From Corbicula japonica (Eukaryota > Mollusca > Bivalvia > Venerida > Cyrenidae): a DNA stretch of 64,000 nt. The position numbers were made by a program, and so were the translations under genes. The DNA lies in contig JAZAYU010000014.1 of NCBI GenBank assembly GCA_038501625.1, forward strand, positions 186,001 through 250,000, given 5' to 3'. Shown here piece after piece: positions 25,233 through 37,364 of this stretch. A model generated the notes under the pieces. It was given only the letters and a program-made list of their open reading frames with translations, searched no databases and was not told the DNA's origin. Position 1 is the first letter of the stretch, and every line of letters starts with the position of its first letter.

Positions 25233-25594
25233 TTACCCGAACCTTTTGCCTGGTTACCTCCTGGTCGACTGCAACATATTGTTGTGTGGTGCTTCTGTTT
25301 GCAATTTTGACATCTCTTACTGGAGTTGCACTTAGCGACGCTATGTTTACCTAAGCAGTTGAAGCATAAGTGTTTCTCTTGAACAACTTTAAGCCTAGAT
25401 TCAGTGTCTGTATAAGTTTTGCACTCACTTGATTTGTGTCTGCCATCACAAAAAGGCACATTCAAACGGTTGTTGTTGCTCTGCTCTTTGTTGTAACCAG
25501 AATTTCCTTGATCATCTCTGTGGGTTGTGCTGTGCACGGATTTCTGCTGATCTCGGAATGCTTGTTGGTGACACAACTTGATCTGCAATTCCAT
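25211..25594 (-). pseudogene. Gag zinc-knuckle fragment, BEL/Pao-like
   Basis: It encodes 127 residues starting MELQIKLCHQQAFRDQQKSV. A CDGRHKSSEC segment is followed by CFNCLGKHSVAKC and CQNCKQKHHTTIC, that is paired C-x2-C-x3-H-x4-C knuckles in the spacing typical of Pao/BEL Gag. The hydrophilic lead-in is rich in Q, N and H. The reading ends at a TAG inside the junction with the inserted capped repeat, so the C-terminus is artificial. The missing protease, RT and integrase should follow on the minus strand; only a protease-like remnant remains beyond the insertion. Confidence 0.7.
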
Positions 25595-25649
25595 GGTTTG
25601 AAATGTCTCTTGTGCAGTTCCATCTGCGTCTGTTTGTGCTAAGATTTTG

Positions 25650-25837
25650 TCATTTAATGTCTCCAGAACTTACAGTTTCTCTTCGATTGTCTTCATAATC
25701 GCCTTGAACCTTATGAAAGATTCGTTCTCGTGCGTGCTTAATTTTCTCCAAGTATATCTCAATATATCGTCGGTGTCCCTCTCTTTGTGTATGAAGTTTT
25801 TGTGGATTCATGGTTATTCTGGCCGTCATGGCACCAG
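25650..25837 (-). pseudogene. Gag N-terminal remnant of the BEL/Pao-like element
   Basis: The open frame that extends into the LTR encodes MTARITMNPQKLHTQREGHR and RYIEIYLEKIKHARERIFHK, followed by an acidic tail and a TAA at 25650. The charged helical start directly after the LTR is where Gag should begin, with the ATG only about ten bases into the internal region. The frame differs from the zinc-knuckle segment, so at least one frameshift separates them. Confidence 0.5.
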
Positions 25838-26024
25838 TATCGGCCTGATTATAAATGGGAACTCGCAAGAGAGAGAGCAAGACGTTGTGAAAGGTTCAGA
25901 TTGTATTAAGCGACTCCTTCAACATACAAAACAAGTATATACAACAACAATAACATTGATGTCATGCACGTTATATACTTTTGCATGGCACGCAAATTAA
26001 CATTACGTATAAGTATTCTCAACA
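25838..26024 (-). repeat. 5' LTR of the BEL/Pao-like element
   Basis: 187 bp. On the minus strand it is followed at once by CTGGTGCCATGACGGCC, where a primer-binding site (TGGTGCC...) would be expected. A truncated LTR of the same family is at 41589-41690. Confidence 0.7.
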
Positions 26025-26349
26025 GCATCTAATTGGTTGGTTTAGTGCTGGTAATTAATGATATTCAGTTTTGAACCCGACTTGAGGGTTAGTTGACAAT
26101 AAGAAGAAGTTTAAGAGTTGGAAACACTTTCAAAAGAGGCATTCTGAATTTTTAAAAAGTGGTATTTTAGTCATGATACAGCTAAGGCCTTTGTCAACCT
26201 TTTTCTTTTGTTGTTTTCAAAATATTTTCTGAAAAATTATATGCTTGCCTCTTTATACTTTTTCATATTTGCATTTAAAGTTTTATGTATTTAGTATTTT
26301 ATGTCAGACACATTTTCTGTTGTTTAATGTATGTCAAGAGTAGCTGTTT

Positions 26350-27060
26350 TTTTAGCTCACAAGAGCTATAGTGATCAGAAGTGGACCAGCATGTCCGTTT
26401 TCCGTCAGCTTTTCTTTGTTAACGCAATAGAGGCCACAGTTTTTAACCGATTGTCATCCATTTTTTAACCAAAGGGAGGCATAATGTTATCACACTGTCT
26501 GTCCATCTGTCAGAGCTCACTTCTAGGCACTTGTTAGGTACCAAGATACCCAATATGTGCTTAATCAACACACATTCCCATTTATTCTGTTGTGTCTTAT
26601 TGGGTACATTTTTTGCTTGTTGGGGTTGGGTAGTTTTAAACAAAAAAGAAATACCCATCAAATGTCCATCTGTGAGAACATCCATCTGTCTGTCAGAAAG
26701 GTCAGTCCTATTAAATCTTGTCCTCGCTTCTTCTCCAAAACTGCTTGAGGGATTTCATTAAAACATCTAGCCACAGACTGTGGGGATGATTAGGCCATTG
26801 CTTGATTGAATAGTTCTAAGTAGTGTATTGCATTTGTTTCTTTTGTTTTTTGTTTTCAGTAATATCGTTTTTTTATGCCTCTGTTCATTCGTCTGTCCAA
26901 AATGCCAGTCCGGTCAAAACTTGTCCTTGCTTTTTCTCCAAAACCCCTTGAGGGATTTCATGGAAACTTTACAGGAGTGTTTGTCACCAAACCTAGTTGT
27001 GCATATCGTCAGGAATTTCTGCTCTGATTATTTTTTGCAGAGTAATGGTCTCTCTGTCAT
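26350..27060. repeat. Mixed capped-repeat fragments
   Basis: 26350-26450 is a start cap ('tttagctcacaagagctata'). 26520-26660 is a ~140-bp module with 'ctaggcacttgttaggtacc', 'cacacattcccatttattct' and 'ttattgggtaca', which recurs at 47745-47880 in the same setting. 26690-27060 holds two 'cttgagggatttcat' monomers. ORFs here are shadows. Confidence 0.5.
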
Positions 27061-28028
27061 TTTTATCCCCCGCCTCATAGCGGCTGGGAAATGTAGGAAA
27101 TTCAATGGTCTTCGTCCGTACGTCCTTCCGTCCGCGCACATTTCATGTCCGGTCCATAACTTTTCAACCCCTAGAAGGAATTTCATGAAACTTTAATCAA
27201 ATGTTCTCCCCATGAAGACGACGCACAAAACCCATGTTCCAACCTGGCCATCTCAAGGTCAAGGTCACCAGTAGTGTTTGAAGATATGAATCATGTATTT
27301 TGTGTCCAGTTCATATCTTCGGAACCCCTAGAAGGAATTTCATGAAACTTTAGTCAAATGCTCAGCCTATGAAGACGATTTGCAGAACCTACATTCCAAC
27401 ATGGCTGGCTCAAGGTCAAGGTCACTAGTGGTGTTTGAAGATTTGAACCATGTACTTCATATCTTCTGAACCCCTAGAAGGAATTTCATGAAACTTTGAT
27501 CAAATGTTCTCCCCATCAAGACGATGTGCAGAACCCATGTTCCCACCTGGCAAGCTCAATGTCAAGGTCATCAGGGATTTGAACTATGTATTTTGTGTCC
27601 GGTTGATATCTTCTGAACCTCTAGAATGAATATCATGAAACTTTTATCAAATATTTAGCCCATCAAGATGATGTGCAGAACCCTTGTTCCAACCAGGCTG
27701 GCTCAAGGTCAAGGTTGTTGAAGATTTGAACTTTGTATTTTGTGTCTGGTTCATATCTTCTGAACCCCTGCAATGAATTTTATCAAACTTTAGTCAAATG
27801 TTCATTCCACCAAGATGGTGTGCAGAACCCATGTTCCAACCAGGCTGGCTGAAGGTCAAGGTAACTAGTTGTCTTTGAAGGTTCATATTTAACCATGTCT
27901 TTCATATTTGCTCCATAACTTCCAAACTGCTGGAGATATATTTGTTAAGTTGCAATTAAGCATCCATAACCTTTCGAACATTCCTGCATGCGGCGGGGGA
28001 TATTGCTGTCGTTATGACTGCCTTGTTT
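27061..28028. repeat. Tandem-monomer element, copy 2 of a near-duplicate pair
   Basis: It starts 'ttttatcccccgcctcatag' and 'cggctggg', with the end 'ttcctgcatgcggcggggga'. The monomers match those of 20250-21277 in order, including one lacking the consensus start. The start and end GC tracts are imperfectly inverted. Confidence 0.65.
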
Positions 28029-28057
28029 TACTTAAACCCTAACCCTTACTTCTATAT

Positions 28058-29262
28058 AAACAAGAGGGCCATGATGGCCCTGTATCGCTCACAAAAGTAC
28101 TCTCAGTTTTACCCCAGGGCCAACATTTAAACAATGTTGGTAAAGGGTCTCTTCACAATACTCAAAACCAAATATCTAAGGTCTAGTCCTATTAGTTTCG
28201 GAGAAAAATGATTTTTCATGTTTTCCTATATAAATCAATGTAAATTAAGAGAACTCTGGGGCGTCGCCAATTTTGGCCCAGGGGACATAATTTGAACAAA
28301 CTTGGTAGACATCCACTAGACAATGCTACATACAAATATCTAAGCTTAAGGCATTGAGGTTTCCAGTAGGAAGATTTTTAAAGTTTTCCCTTTTTACATA
28401 TTAAGGGCCCCCAGGACGGGGCCAATTTTGACCCCAGGGCCAACATTTAATCAATGTTGGTAAAGGGTCTCTTCACAATACTCAAAACCAAATATCTAAG
28501 ATCTAGTCCTATTAGTTTTGGAGAAAAATGATTTTTCATGTTTTTCCTATATAACTATATGTAAACAAAGAGAACCCTAGGGCATGGCGGATTTTGGCCC
28601 AGGGGACATAATTTGAACAAATTTAGTAGACATCCATTAGACAATGCTAATTACCAAATATCTAAGCTGTACACATTGTGGTTTGTGAGAAGAAGATTTT
28701 TAAAGATTTCCAATATAAGTCTATGTAAAATGAAGTGACCCCTGGGGCGGGGCCAATTTTGACCCCAGGGAAATAATTTGAACAATCTTTGTAGAGTTCC
28801 ACTAGAGGGTGCTAAATGCCAAATATCTAAGCTCTAGGCCTTGTGGTTTCAGACAAGAAGATTTTTAAAGTTTTTCCTATATAAGTCTATGTAAAATGAA
28901 GTGACCCCTGGGGCTGGGCCAATTTTGACTCCAGGGAAATAATTTGAACAATCTTTGTAGAGTTCCACTACAGGGTGCTAAATGCCAAATATCTAAGCTC
29001 AAGGCCTTGTGGTTTCAGACAAGAAGATTTTTAAAGTTATTCCTTTGGGTTGCCATGGCAACCAGAGTTCTGCATGGAATTGATTTCTTTGAACAACTTT
29101 GGAAGAGCTTCATGCAAGGAACATCCGTGGCAAGTTTCATCAACTTTGGCCCAGGGGTTTAAGAGGAGATGTTGTTTAAAGCAAAAATTGACGACGCACG
29201 ACGGACACAGGGCGATCCTAAAAGCTCACAATGAGCACAAGTGCTCAGGTGAGCTAAAAATA
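28058..29262. repeat. Capped bivalve repeat, inverse orientation
   Basis: It starts 'aaacaagagggccatgatgg' (palindrome gggccatgatggccc) and 'gtatcgctcac', and ends 'gtgctcaggtgagctaaaaa'. It has about five ~170-bp monomers with 'caaatatctaagctctaggc', 'ttgtggtttcagacaagaag' and 'gacccctggggcggggccaa'. This is the reverse orientation of the family at 5967-8540 and gives a better view of its full layout. Confidence 0.6.
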
Positions 29263-29935
29263 TTGTCCACACTTTATCTTCAAAACTGTTGGAGGATTTT
29301 ATTGAAACTTCACAGGAGAGTTTGTCACCAAGCCTAGTTGTGCATATCATCAGGAGTTTACATTTGGATTATTTATGCCAGAGTTATGGCCCCTTAGACT
29401 TCACTATACAATTTCTATATTAAATTCTTGTCCATGCTTTATCTCCAAAACCTCTTGGGGGATTTCATTGAAACTTCACAGTAATGTTATCATCAAGCCT
29501 AGTTGTGCATGGTCAGGAATTTTAGCTCAAATTATTTTTGCCAGAGTTATGGGCCCTTTTTATGCCCCCGAAGGGAAGCATTTAGTAATCGCACCGTCAG
29601 TCCGTCCGAAATAATTTTGTCCTCGCTTATTCTCCGAAACCGCTGGAGGGATTTCTTTGAAACTTCACAGGAGTGTTGGTCACCAAGCCTAGTTTTGCAT
29701 ATCGTCAGGATTTTCTGCTCGGATTATTATTGGCTGAGATATGGCCCTTTTTAGCAAAATCTTGTCCTCGCTTCTTCTCCGTAACCGCTTGAGGGATTTC
29801 ATTGAAACTTCACAGGAGTGTTTGTCACCAAGCCTAGTTGTGCATAGTATAAGGAATTTCTGGTCGGATTAATTTTGGCCGAGTTATGGGCCTTTTCACC
29901 TAACCCTAACCATAAACCCTAACATCTTTAATTTT
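29263..29935. repeat. Tandem ~165-bp monomers of the 'gaaacttcacaggagtg' group
   Basis: About four units share 'attgaaacttcacaggagtg', 'ttgtcaccaagcctagttgt' and 'gccgagttatgggccctttt'. The last ends in a short telomere-like stretch 'cctaaccctaacc' at 29899-29911. Confidence 0.55.
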
Positions 29936-30478
29936 TCTTTTAAATTCTGTTTTTAACCTTTGATTTTCTACAGTTATCAACCAGATTTTGACACAAGCTT
30001 TATAGCATCTTAAAATTCAATCTTCCTGAACAATTCATTCACTGGTTGTTCAGTGATAAAATTTGAAACAAAAATTTTAGTAGCAGAGTGAAAATTTCAA
30101 GTGTCAAAATCCAATATTTCTACCTGTCTTCAGCTACATATGATGTTTACTAGTTTAATTATTGCTCCAGTTGCTGGACAATGACCTGATGGACTTTGCT
30201 GCTTAGATCTGTGTTATGCAATATTAAGAACTTTGCTCTGGAAGATTTTATAGGGTAAATTTTGTCATTTTCTATGGATAGTGACCAAATAAACTTTCTT
30301 ACTTTATAGCACTTTGAAAATCAGGCTTTTCTGAATATGTTATTCACTGTTTGTAAGTAAAACAACAACAAGAACAACAACAACAAATTTGAAGCACATT
30401 CTCAAAATGTTAAGACTAAATTTAAGAGAGTCTTAGACGTATACAGTGTATGTACACAAACTGGCAAGTTAAGGCCAC
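29936..30478. other. No gene recognised
   Basis: AT-rich intron sequence with an 'aacaacaacaagaacaacaa' low-complexity patch at 30362-30387. Confidence 0.35.
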
Positions 30479-32639
30479 ACTTTTATGCTCCCTGAAGAAA
30501 TTCGGGGGAGCATATAGTCGCCAAGTTGTCCCTCAGTCCGTCAGTACGTCCCGCATTCTTTAACACTAGCGGTCATATTTTTGCTCCGATTGTCATGAAA
30601 CTTGGTCAGGATGTTTGTCCCAATGATTTCTCGGACGAGTTCGAATATGGGTCATCTGGGTCCAAAAACTAGGTCACTGTTAATAAAAATAGAATTTTCT
30701 TGTTAACACTAGCGGTCACATTTTTGCTCCGATTGTCATGAAACTTGGTCAGGATGTCTGTCCCAGTAATTTTTCGGACGAGTTCTAATATGGGTCATCT
30801 GGGTCCAAAAACTAGGTCACTGTTACTAAAAATAGAATTATCTTGTCTTGGCTGTAAATTTGTTATTTCTCATTGGATTTCAAAATAACTTGGCACAAAT
30901 GTTCACCATGACAAGGCGGTGTGTCGAGTACAGTACTGAAAATCAAGAAATTGACATTTTTTGCGTTTCCACTCCGTTTTGTTTCCATTTCAATTGGCAA
31001 CGTTTTCCGCTGCGCTTCCATTCCGTTTCTAGCATTTCTTCCGTTACTAACGTTTCCAGCATTCCATTTCCGCTTCCGTGCGTTTTACCGTTTCCATGGC
31101 TAAATATTTTCGTTCAACGAATTTCAGTAACTGTTGTAAATGTCAAAACATCTGGATTTCAATCAAGTGGAATGAAATAAGGCGAGAAACTTCTGCCTGG
31201 CTTTGCATAATTGACATTACCATGTTTGCATCAAGACTATTTCATGAAGGCGATCCGATCCGTCGAAGGAAAACAATGAGAACTTTTACCTGTAAATGTA
31301 TTGAATTAAATGCTTGTGGGACAGCTTAGATATGATACATTTATAAAATCTATAAAGCACTTAGTAGGATTCTCTTGAGTTCTCTAATAAAAAAGTTAGT
31401 TATTTCTGCAATTATAACACGAAGCACGGATTAAACAGAATCCACACTGCCACCATTGAGGATATATTTATTTTGAGGGGAAATCATCGCGGACGAGTTT
31501 TCAAGGTCATTGTGATTCAACTTTGTCCGCTTATTCGAGCGGACCCAACTTTGCAGGGAGTAATAAAAATTATCATCGCAGGGATGTACCTCGTAAAAGG
31601 GAGAAATTCTTATAATGCGATTAGAAAAAGCAATCAAAACTTCCCATTTTTTTATTCAATGAATATATTAATAACCGTTCCCTGACTAAACTCTCAGTAA
31701 TTTTATGGTGTATTACTGTATTAATAAAATTTAATTGTTTCGAAAACTCGCCTAATTATAAATTCAGTGTTAAATACGTCGGGTTTCTGTCGGCAGTAAA
31801 TAACACGTATAAAGTGTCTCTATTTATTTCTTGTTCAAATAGGTTATTAATAACGTCAATTAAAAATAAAGTAATGTTCACAATATTTGTGTCAGATATT
31901 AATGTAGAAGGTTTTCACTTGCTCAGTAAAAATCAAGTATAAACACTACTCATTAAATTTAGTTAAGATAATCCCTATTTATGAGCAGTATTCATTCACT
32001 CTTGCTTATGATTTAGTTGTTTCTTAAAGAAAAGTCAAAATAAGAATGTCATAATGTACATGTAAATTCCCTAAAAATCCTATAAATTATCTGCCTCGGG
32101 CAAATGTTGCCATGACAACTATCAGTGATATCTACATCTTATAGGTAATAAAATTTTCAAACCGCTTACAAAGGATTTGGAATTATTAATTTGTAAATTT
32201 AAAACAAGTACGTTGTTATAAAATTAACAGAATATAATCATATTCGTTAGCGACCCTATATTAGCATGGTAGCATTATCACTACACGTTTGTCAAGTCAT
32301 ATTAAATAAAATTTTTTGAATTATTAGCATCAGTTTGGATGGGTAATTTTGAGTTATTTTAAACATTTTACATCAGAAAAATGTTAATCACAATCAAAAA
32401 ACGATTTAGTTTTATATTCATATTAAGTTTCCGCAAATTCCCAGCGCGGGGCACATGTGCGTATACATGACTCGAGCTGACGCCAGAATTAAAGTAATTA
32501 AAGAACATTGTCTGCACGATTGGCATGCTTTAGAGTGTATTTACCATTGTATTTCGAACAACACTGTTAAAGTTATTGCCTTATAAATATTTTACATTAT
32601 TGTAAACAATAAAGCAACACATCTTAATCATTAAAAAAA

Positions 32640-33165
32640 AAGCAACATATGCATATCAGGAATCGCCACACTCAAAAAACACAGCCTCCCCACGCAGCGA
32701 AAAAGAAGAGAGGAAGAGAGAGAGAGAGAGCGCATGTTTTATATATGTATGTCAATTCAAATAGGACGCCACAAACAATTAATAAACAAGAGAACCTTTG
32801 GGGATACCGCCTTGGAACGGTCAGTGGCAAAACAAATTGCCACTGGGGGTTTTAACCTGGTTCTAGGGTGCACCAACCTCACACTTGCCCCAACAGGTTC
32901 TCGTATCACAAAACAAGTACAAATTGTCTTGGTGAAATAACTCCAACCCACCCATCAGCTCAACAATGTTGCATGCAAAAGCATACAAACATATAAACAT
33001 AAGAATTTAATAGCATTGCAAAGCCAAAGGGCGGGTACTCAATGATCTTTCCGAGACCAGAGCACCTGGAGTAAAATCAGCAAGAACACGATGACAGGGA
33101 TAAAAGAAACAAATCGAGCTTTTAGGTTCTTTTAAGAAAAGATTTCCCCAAGATGCTAAAATATT
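32640..33165 (-). mobile_element. 5'-truncated Penelope-like element fragment (3' UTR only)
   Basis: It matches the 3' UTR of the element at 51776-54099 from the terminus 'atgcatatcaggaatcgcca' (after an A-run) through 'gaacggtcagtggcaaa', 'ggttctagggtgcaccaacc' and 'ggttcttttaagaaaagatt', and stops about 25 bp short of the RT stop codon. Truncation at the RT side with an intact 3' terminus is what target-primed reverse transcription leaves. A (GA)n tract at 32708-32732 expands a motif also present in the other copies. Confidence 0.7.
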
Positions 33166-33496
33166 TTGCTCTGGTGATGAAACCCCACGTACTACCTGAT
33201 ACGACTGATACCTATCGTTCGCTATTCACGGGACATTAATATTTCAATTCAATTCATATTTAGTTAAATTTCTGAGTAAGATGCAAGTGCGATGAGCTTT
33301 TGTTGCGTTTTGTTTTGTTTTTGAAGCATGCATGCGTATTCGAAAACTAGTTTGTTTAGACACTGAAACTTCAGAAACAAATATTTTATACAATTACGCT
33401 CATGTAAATTCAGTGTTACAATACCACAAAGTGACCAAGCTTTCTAGAGTTGCATTGGATATTTGTTTAGTATAAACAGAAAAAAATAATCGTACA

Positions 33497-33559
33497 ATGT
33501 CCACAGGAGGTAACCTCTTCTTGACTAACGGAAAAGTGCCTGCTGTTGATAATTCAAAG
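33497..33559 (+). CDS. Possible first coding exon of an unknown gene
   Basis: An ATG in reasonable context ('cgtacaATGt') opens MSTGGNLFLTNGKVPAVDNS and K, then a possible donor 'aag|gtatat'. Composition is protein-like and differs from the AT-rich surroundings. It lies inside the 4.1-kb TA-flanked insertion, so it might be a captured exon. No continuation was found and no family is recognised. Confidence 0.2.
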
Positions 33560-36227
33560 GTATATCACTTTTTCCAAACTTGCTACTGCTGTATAATTAT
33601 ATTTAGACCAAACGCAACTTGTAATAAATATCGGACCAGACAGAGTTTAAAATGTTGTATTTCACGTGTGCAGTACACTTATTTGGAAACTAAAAATAAT
33701 CAACAAGATCAGTAATAAATAACAACTATCTACCGGTGAAAGATCACTGCCAGTGAAATCTAATGTAAAAGATTTTACATTATTTTTAATTATTGATAAT
33801 TGCCTTTTCAGTGCAGAAAGGATTCGACAAAATTTAAATTTGAAACGTTCAGTTTCAAAACAGGAGTTTTAATTGTTGTGATATTTGTTAAATAATTGAA
33901 TGTTGAAAGCAATATTTCTTATCTGTGACCGAGAAATGCATAATTCTGATCGCAAGCATCGTGTCATTCATCCGAATCGTATCTAGACCAAAACTCAAAC
34001 AGAACACAAATACCACACACGACGAAAACTTTTCACATGCTTCGCGCAAGAAGCGTGTATCTCGTGCAAATCATGTATTTTTAATTGCACACGTCTGACA
34101 TATTTTTAACATTTCATTGTACCTCATAATTATTTTACGTCGTGTTTATGATGTAAACATCATGTATTTCGAACAAATCACCTGGTTTTTACCGCCAAAT
34201 AATCAGATATCTGATATTACTGTCGGCGGTTGATTGTATATCAGATCTAATGACGAATGTTAAATTCCTGAAAATATTTTTGCCAAAGGGCAGTTGATGC
34301 TTTTTTATATATTTAAAATAAACCATTGCAACATGTTATTTCGTTTTTTATTTCTGAATCCCAAACGTGAGAAACAAAATAATATTGCGTTGTCCGTGCT
34401 TTTGCTAGATCTCATCATTATCGCGTTTTAAAGCTATAAAACAAATGAATAAGAACACATCTTCAAATTATCTGAGATTAAAAATTGAGCACGCATAAAG
34501 TTCAAGTGAAAAAGTTATCTATCCGAGGTCCTGATGCATATACATGTTGCAAAATGTCTTATTTTTCGATCAATGTGTAACAATTGCTCGATCAGCGCTG
34601 AATAATGGTAAATATTTAGACTGATCATTTCTTGAGACAAGTGTCCCACGAAGCGTCATTTCGACAACTATTATTTTAATTAAAATAAATTTCGAACAAA
34701 GAAACAATTAGAACGTTACTATTAATAATCGGATGACCTACAAACGGTAAAAATGCTACTATAAATAAGTATGCCGTTTCTAGCATTCCGATTATTCTGT
34801 TTCTACCGTTTCTAGCGTTCCAAGCGCTCCGATTATAGCGTTTCTACCGTTTCAAGCGTTCCACGCGTTTTTCACGCTCCGTTGCGTTTCCGTTTCGATA
34901 GCATTCCGTTTCCATTGCGTTTTCATTTCAACATAGAGTGAAAAGCGTTTCATTTCCATTTCCACTCCGTTCCGTTTGTCAATTTCGTGATTTTCAGTAC
35001 TGTTCAAAACCCATGTCGGTTGGTCCAAGGTCAAGGTCACTGTTACTAAAAATAGAATTTTCTTGTTAACACTCTAGCGGTCACATTTTTGCTCCGATTG
35101 TCACGAAACATGGTCAGGACTTATGTCCCAGTAATTACTTGGACGAGTTCCAATATGGGTCATCTGGGGACAAAAACTAGGTCACTGTTACTAAAAATAG
35201 AAAAATCTTGTCTTGGCTGTAAAATTATTATTTCTCATTGGATTTCAAAATAACTTGGCACAAATGTTCATCATGACAAGGGGCTGTGTTTAGTTCAATA
35301 CCCATGCCTGTTGGTCCAAGGTCAAGGTCACTGTTACTAAAAATAAAATTTTCTTGTTAACACTCTAGTGGTCGCATTTTTGCTCCGATTGTCACGAAAC
35401 ATGGTCAGGACGTATGTCCCAGTAATTACTTGGAACAGTTCGAATATGGGTCATCTGGAGTCAAAAACTAGGTCACTGTTACTAAAAATAGAAAAATCTT
35501 GCCTTGGCTGTAAAATTGTTATTTCTCATTGGATTTCAAAATAACTTGGCACAAATGTTAACTATGAAAAGGCAGTGTGTAGAGTTTATACCAATGTCTG
35601 TTGGCCCAAGGTCACTGTTACTAAAAATAGAATTTTCTTGTTAACACTTTAGTGGTCACATTTTTGCTCTGATTATCCGATTGTAAAGAAACATGGTCCT
35701 GACATTACTCCCAGTTATTAATTGGACGAGTTTGAATATGGGTCATCTGAGGTCAAAAACTAGGTCACTGTTACTAAAATAGAAAAATCTTGTCCAGGCT
35801 GTAAATTTGTTATTTCTTATTGGATTTTAAAATAACTTGGCTCAAATGTTTACCATGACAAGGTGTTGTTTCGCGTACAATACCCATGACTGTTTGTCCA
35901 AGGTCAAAGTCACTGTTACTAAAAATAAAATTTTCTTGTCTGGGCTGTAACTTCCTAATGAATGGAGTGATTTCAAAATAACTTTACATAAATGTTTACC
36001 ATGACAAGGGGTTGTGTTGCGTACAATACCCATGCCGGTAGGTCCAAGGTCAAGGTCACTGTTACTAAAAATAGCATTTTCTTTTCCAGGCTGTAAATTT
36101 GTTGTTTCTTATTGGATTTTAAAATATCTTGATGTAAATGTTCACCATATCGAGACGTTGGGTCACATACAACACAACTTTGTTGTATTCAGGTGAGCGA
36201 TAAAGGGCCATCATGGCCCTCTTGTTT

Positions 36228-37160
36228 CACTTGATTTTACCAAACTTGCACACAATTCTTACAACCATTGAGCAGTTGTTGACAGGTGAGCGACCCTATG
36301 GACCCTCTTTTTGCAAGGGTTATAGGCCCTTACTCTTTACTATTTAACTTCCACAGGCATATTTTTTCTACATTCAATTTCAAAGCTGCATTTCGGGGGC
36401 ATATGTCAATTTCAAGTGACAGCTCTTGTTTACTAAAAATTCTATGTAAAAATTTTGTCCACACTTAATCTTCAGAACCTCTTGGCAGATTTCATTTAAA
36501 TTTCACAGGAATTCTTGTCACCAAGCCTAGTTGTGCATAATGTCAAGAGTTTATGAATTATTATTATGAATTATTTTTTGCCTAGTTATGGTCCCTTAGT
36601 CATTTGTACTATAACTTCTTTATTAAAATATTGTCCACACTCCATCTCCAAAACCCTTTGGATGATTTCATTGAAATTTCACAGGAATGTTTGTCCCCTA
36701 GTCGAGTTGTGCATATCTTCAGGATTTTTTGCTTGGATTAGTTTTACAGAGTTATGGGCCCTTACTCATTCGGTTTGCTTAACTTATATATTTAGTGAGG
36801 GATTTACTTCAAACCTCAAATATATGTTCCTTATCATCACTCACACTCTTTATTACCCACATCAAATGTGGTAAGGTCATAACTCTTATAATTATATTTC
36901 CAGGATAATCTCCCCTTTAATCTTAGAGTTTTCAAAAAAAAATGTAATATTTAACTGTAATTAACTGTATTCAACTGTAATTTGTTTATAACTCGAGATA
37001 TTTACTACAGACTTTAAACGAATGGTCTTTCACTTAAATGCATGCAGTATGCTTCATCTCTTTTTCCAGAGGCATATTTTTACTACATATGTATACCAAT
37101 TTGACTTCAAAGCTGCATTTTGGGGGCATATGCCAATTTCAAGTGTCAGCTCTTGTTTAG
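36228..37160. repeat. Mixed fragments: capped-repeat ends and 'ttcacaggaattcttg' monomers
   Basis: 'acaggtgagcgaccctatgg' at 36282 is an end cap. 36430-36780 has two monomers, one containing 'tcatttgtactataacttct' and 'ttattaaaatattgtccaca'; this is the intact form of the target into which the Penelope element at 51776 inserted. 'tttcaagtgacagctcttgt' endings occur at 36410 and 37135. Confidence 0.55.
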
Positions 37161-37364
37161 TTCTCTGCTGGTTAAACTATTTATAAACATGGATTAAACA
37201 TAACTGCAGATTTTAATAAGGAATTTGAAAGTGTTGAAGTAAATTATAAAAAGTAGTCCAGAAAAGTGGATGTTGGTTTAATACCGAGTGAGAAGATCAA
37301 GATTCAGGGCATTGCATTACTATGGTGTCATTTTCTTGCAAGGTGATACATTTTTAAACATTTT

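Larger units (their letters stand above)
22459..26024 (-). mobile_element. Deleted BEL/Pao-like LTR retrotransposon with 5-bp TSD
   Basis: Two ~186-bp repeats (22459-22643 and 25838-26024) in the same orientation bound the element. Each begins TGTTGAGAATACTTA when read on the minus strand. The flanks are exact 5-bp direct repeats gcatc (22454-22458 and 26025-26029). Between them, on the minus strand, are Gag zinc knuckles and a worn protease-like region with ILFDEGSQ, a phrase I associate with Pao-type proteases. No reverse transcriptase or integrase is present: the middle has been lost, and a capped repeat (23594-25232) occupies the gap. At only 3.6 kb it cannot move by itself. Confidence 0.75.
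30931..35002. mobile_element. TA-flanked TIR insertion with cgtttcc-rich subterminal arrays
   Basis: It starts CAGTACTGAAAATCA and ends with the inverse TGATTTTCAGTACTG; the inverted match continues into 'gaaattgaca'. The left flank is TA (30929-30930); the right neighbour TT is one change from TA. CAGT tips with TA suggest a Tc1/mariner-type mechanism. Just inside both tips lie 'cgtttcc', 'ccattcc' and 'cgttcc' repeats, in the same (not inverted) orientation on the + strand: 30960-31090 and 34775-34980. The 4072-bp interior has no recognisable transposase and carries a Penelope fragment (32640-33165) and a possible exon (33497). Confidence 0.6.
30479..36227. repeat. Second locus of the ~145-bp monomer tandem element, split by a 4.1-kb insertion
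   Basis: It starts with a hairpin 'tatgctccctgaag' and 'cgggggagcata', followed by the type A and B monomers described for 12085-15247. It ends 'caggtgagcgataaagggcc', 'atcatggccctcttgttt'. 30931-35002 interrupts a type B monomer exactly at 'gtgtcgagta' and 'caaaacccatgtcgg'. Confidence 0.7.
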
